NCBI GenBank assembly: GCA_902494065.1
Contig: CABURZ010000048.1
Coordinates: 1 to 7,017 of the forward strand
From: an uncultured Sneathia sp.
Lineage (GTDB): Bacteria > Fusobacteriota > Fusobacteriia > Fusobacteriales > Leptotrichiaceae
Direction: 5' to 3'
Length of the DNA stretch: 7,017 bases
Of this stretch, positions 5,349-7,017 are shown in pieces. The translations under genes and the position numbers were made by a program. A model generated the notes under the pieces. The model made no database searches and was not told where the DNA came from. It saw only the letters and a program-made list of their open reading frames with translations. Each line of letters opens with the position of its first letter. Position 1 is the first letter of the stretch.

Positions 5349-6225
5349 TACTATCAAGTCCTATTTTTTCTAAATTATTTTTCATATCACAAGGTAAATT
5401 AATTTTTATATCCATTTTTTTATGTGTGATAGGATGAATAAACTCTAATCTATATGCATGTAATTGTTGCCTTTTAAAGCTATCCATTCTACCATATATA
5501 TGATCACCTAAAATAGGATAACCTAAACCTTTTGCATGTACCCTTATTTGATGAGTTCTACCTGTTAATATTTTTACACTAACTAAACTATATTTTTCAT
5601 TTTGCTCTAATAAATCAAATATACTTATAGCTAATTTCCCACTAGTAGTATTAGTACTATATTTTTTTCTATCCTTTTTATCACGACCTATATAGTTTTG
5701 TACTCTAATACTAGTTTTATTAAATTTACCTTTTAATATTGCAAGATATGTTTTTTCTATTTCATGATTTTTAAACATATCAATTAATTTTTCATGAGCT
5801 TCATTTGTTTTAGCTATTATCATAAGTCCACTTGTATCTTTATCTAATCTATGAACTATACCAGGACGTAAAGTATCTATACTAGACAAATCCTTTATAT
5901 TATACTTTAGTGCATTTACTAAAGTTACTCCAGAAAAACTTTCACTTGGGTGTACAACCATATTATATGGCTTGTTTATAATAGCTAAATATTGGTCTTC
6001 ATACACAATTTCAAGAGGTATATTTTTAGCTTCTAAGTCAATTTCTTTTTTATCTTCAAATATACAGTCAATTTCATCATCGATTTGTACCTTGTATGAT
6101 ACTCTACTAACTTTACCATTAACTAAAATCGTAGAATTTTGTATCCTATTTCTTGAAATATTTAAAACTTCACACAAAACTTTATCTACTCTATTTCCTA
6201 AATATTTTTCTTCTACCTTATACAT
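5335..6225 (-). CDS. RluA/RluD-family RNA pseudouridine synthase
   Basis: The enzyme converts uridine to pseudouridine in structured RNA, most likely 23S rRNA. The ATG at 6223-6225 gives 296 residues and is preceded by AGGAG (6231-6235) at an ideal 5 bases; in-frame starts further upstream would lie inside the HD gene. An N-terminal S4 RNA-binding domain (about 1-55, with NRVDKVLCEV and ILVNGK) precedes the synthase domain. The catalytic motif RPGIVHRLDKDTSG (120-133) carries Asp128, the essential nucleophile. TGRTHQIRVH (221-230) and YPILGDHIYG (236-245) are further family motifs. Order and length match the RluD/RluC/YlyB group; sequence alone does not say which uridines are modified, so no specific symbol is given. 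It starts 1 base after the HD gene stops and overlaps rnhB by 14 bases. Confidence 0.93.
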   Translation of the reverse strand: MYKVEEKYLGNRVDKVLCEVLNISRNRIQNSTILVNGKVSRVSYKVQIDDEIDCIFEDKKEIDLEAKNIPLEIVYEDQYLAIINKPYNMVVHPSESFSGVTLVNALKYNIKDLSSIDTLRPGIVHRLDKDTSGLMIIAKTNEAHEKLIDMFKNHEIEKTYLAILKGKFNKTSIRVQNYIGRDKKDRKKYSTNTTSGKLAISIFDLLEQNEKYSLVSVKILTGRTHQIRVHAKGLGYPILGDHIYGRMDSFKRQQLHAYRLEFIHPITHKKMDIKINLPCDMKNNLEKIGLDSNVRI

Positions 6226-6226
6226 T

Positions 6227-6643
6227 TTAGCTCCTGTCATCAATGTCTTGAAATATTTTAAGCAATCCTTTGGTATTTTTATCATGATGATGTAAAATTA
6301 ACTCTGAAACTTTTTTATCTATATTTTTTAATTTTAATGCTCCTAATTCTGCATGTCTTTTTATTTTAGTAGAAAAACCTAATTTATGTAAAACTCTTAT
6401 AAAAAATGTTGCTTTTTCCTTGCCACAATCATGTAGTATAGAAAATTTCAAATAAGTTTTATCCGATGTTATATTTTTAAACTCACTATATACTTTTAAT
6501 CCATGCCATCTATCGTAATAGTCCATAGAAAAATATATTTCTTTTTCTTGTTCGCACATAAGGCTTATAGCTTCTTTTTCTAAATTTTCATCTATTTTAG
6601 AAAAATAGTAATCATTAAATTTTTTTATGCAATATTTTATCAT
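6227..6643 (-). CDS. Small HD-domain protein (putative metal-dependent phosphohydrolase)
   Basis: The 138-residue protein carries an HD-type pattern: His47 in YDRWHGLKVY, the paired His71-Asp72 in LKFSILHDCGKEKA, His97 in RHAELGA, the HHHDKN cluster (118-123) and a terminal FQDIDDRS with Asp133, Asp135 and Asp136. HD proteins hydrolyse phosphate esters of nucleotides or nucleic acids using one or two metal ions. This one is near the minimal size and has no extra domain, so the substrate cannot be named. The ATG overlaps the TGA of the upstream HAD gene in the common ATGA arrangement, with AGGGA about 7 bases upstream. The rluD-type gene follows after 1 base, and the ribosome-binding site for that gene lies within the last codons here. 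Its position in an RNA-modification operon may hint at nucleotide or RNA metabolism. Confidence 0.75.
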   Translation of the reverse strand: MIKYCIKKFNDYYFSKIDENLEKEAISLMCEQEKEIYFSMDYYDRWHGLKVYSEFKNITSDKTYLKFSILHDCGKEKATFFIRVLHKLGFSTKIKRHAELGALKLKNIDKKVSELILHHHDKNTKGLLKIFQDIDDRS

Positions 6644-7017
6644 TTAATTATCCCTATAATATCTCTAGCATTATCTACAGATATCTCATTTAAAATATCT
6701 TTACCATATCCATATTTGCAATGAATTTCTTTTATATTTGCATTTTTTGCCATATTTATATCAACTATCATATCACCTATATGAACTATTTCACTTCTCT
6801 TATATCCATCTTCTATTATTTTTTCTATAGCATATGGATTAGGTTTAGCTGGATATGACTTATCCTCTGGGTTGCCAAATACATATTTGAATTTCCACTT
6901 AGATAAAATAGTTTTTACATGCTCACTTGTTGCTTTTGAATCTTTATTAGTTATTATAGCTAATATTTTGCCCTCTTTTACTAAATAATCTAATAATTGT
7001 GCTACTCCGTCATATAA
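6640..7017 (-). CDS. HAD-superfamily phosphatase, phosphoglycolate phosphatase-like (5' end beyond window)
   Basis: The reading frame enters the window at 7017 and ends at TGA 6640-6642, giving the last 125 residues. It reads (L)YDGVAQLLDYLVKEGKI followed by LAIITNKDSK, which contains HAD motif II (Thr in ITNK). Next come YPAKPNPYAIEKII with the motif III lysine and IVHIGDMIVDINMAKNANI with the motif IV aspartates. The closing KYGYGKDILNEI resembles the WGYG segment of phosphoglycolate phosphatase (Gph) and pyrophosphatase (PpaX) relatives. The nucleophile motif DxDGT and the cap domain lie upstream outside the window. Such enzymes dephosphorylate small metabolites; the specific substrate is not decidable here. 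It is the first visible gene of the operon and overlaps the HD gene by 4 bases. Confidence 0.82.
   Translation of the reverse strand, partial: LYDGVAQLLDYLVKEGKILAIITNKDSKATSEHVKTILSKWKFKYVFGNPEDKSYPAKPNPYAIEKIIEDGYKRSEIVHIGDMIVDINMAKNANIKEIHCKYGYGKDILNEISVDNARDIIGIIK

Noticed and set aside
6226..6285. Longer N terminus for the pseudouridine synthase starting near 6285
   Set aside because: The extension lies inside the HD gene and lacks a ribosome-binding site, whereas AGGAG sits 5 bases before the ATG at 6225, where the S4 domain begins.
1..7017. tRNA, rRNA, CRISPR array, insertion sequence, phage genes or riboswitch
   Set aside because: I saw no cloverleaf, spaced repeats, transposase or integrase motifs, or long structured leader; noncoding gaps are all under about 110 bases.

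Overview
The window is a strongly AT-rich bacterial segment in which every gene I can support lies on the minus strand, so transcription runs from 7017 towards 1. TGA is used as a stop and TGG encodes Trp, so the standard bacterial code applies and mycoplasmas are excluded. Shine-Dalgarno sites are present and gaps between genes are very short. The composition and gene content fit a low-GC anaerobe or commensal such as a Leptotrichiaceae-type Fusobacteriota (Streptobacillus, Sneathia) or a low-GC Bacillota. That placement is an inference with low confidence; no marker gene settles it.

Region 1 (7017 to 4556) is a compact housekeeping operon: a HAD phosphatase (its 5' end lies beyond the window), a small HD-domain protein, an RluA/RluD-family pseudouridine synthase, ribonuclease HII (rnhB) and a small zinc-ribbon protein. 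Adjacent genes overlap or lie 1 base apart. The operon ends in a hairpin that contains the last stop codon.

Region 2 (4516 to 1901) looks like an accessory block. It has two ABC-exporter pieces, a ribbon-helix-helix (RHH) antitoxin-like protein without a visible toxin, and a ComF-type phosphoribosyltransferase that lacks the usual zinc finger. The exporter pieces are not one gene split by a frameshift. The first has TM1-TM4 and the second has TM3-TM6 plus the ATPase, and the TM3-TM4 part aligns without gaps between them. The simplest reading is a deletion that joined two tandem paralogous exporter genes out of register.

Region 3 (1900 to 1) starts with a 44-residue ORF resembling the C-terminal, toxin-binding half of such an antitoxin, preceded by a dyad-rich possible operator and followed by a terminator. 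After it comes a promoter and a two-gene peptidase unit: an M32 carboxypeptidase and the start of an M18 aminopeptidase. Both would trim peptides in the cytosol.

I found no complete new defence or mobile system. The most notable points are the exporter deletion scar, the two antitoxin-like ORFs on either side of comF with no toxin, and the TGTA/TACA dyads shared by two leader regions.
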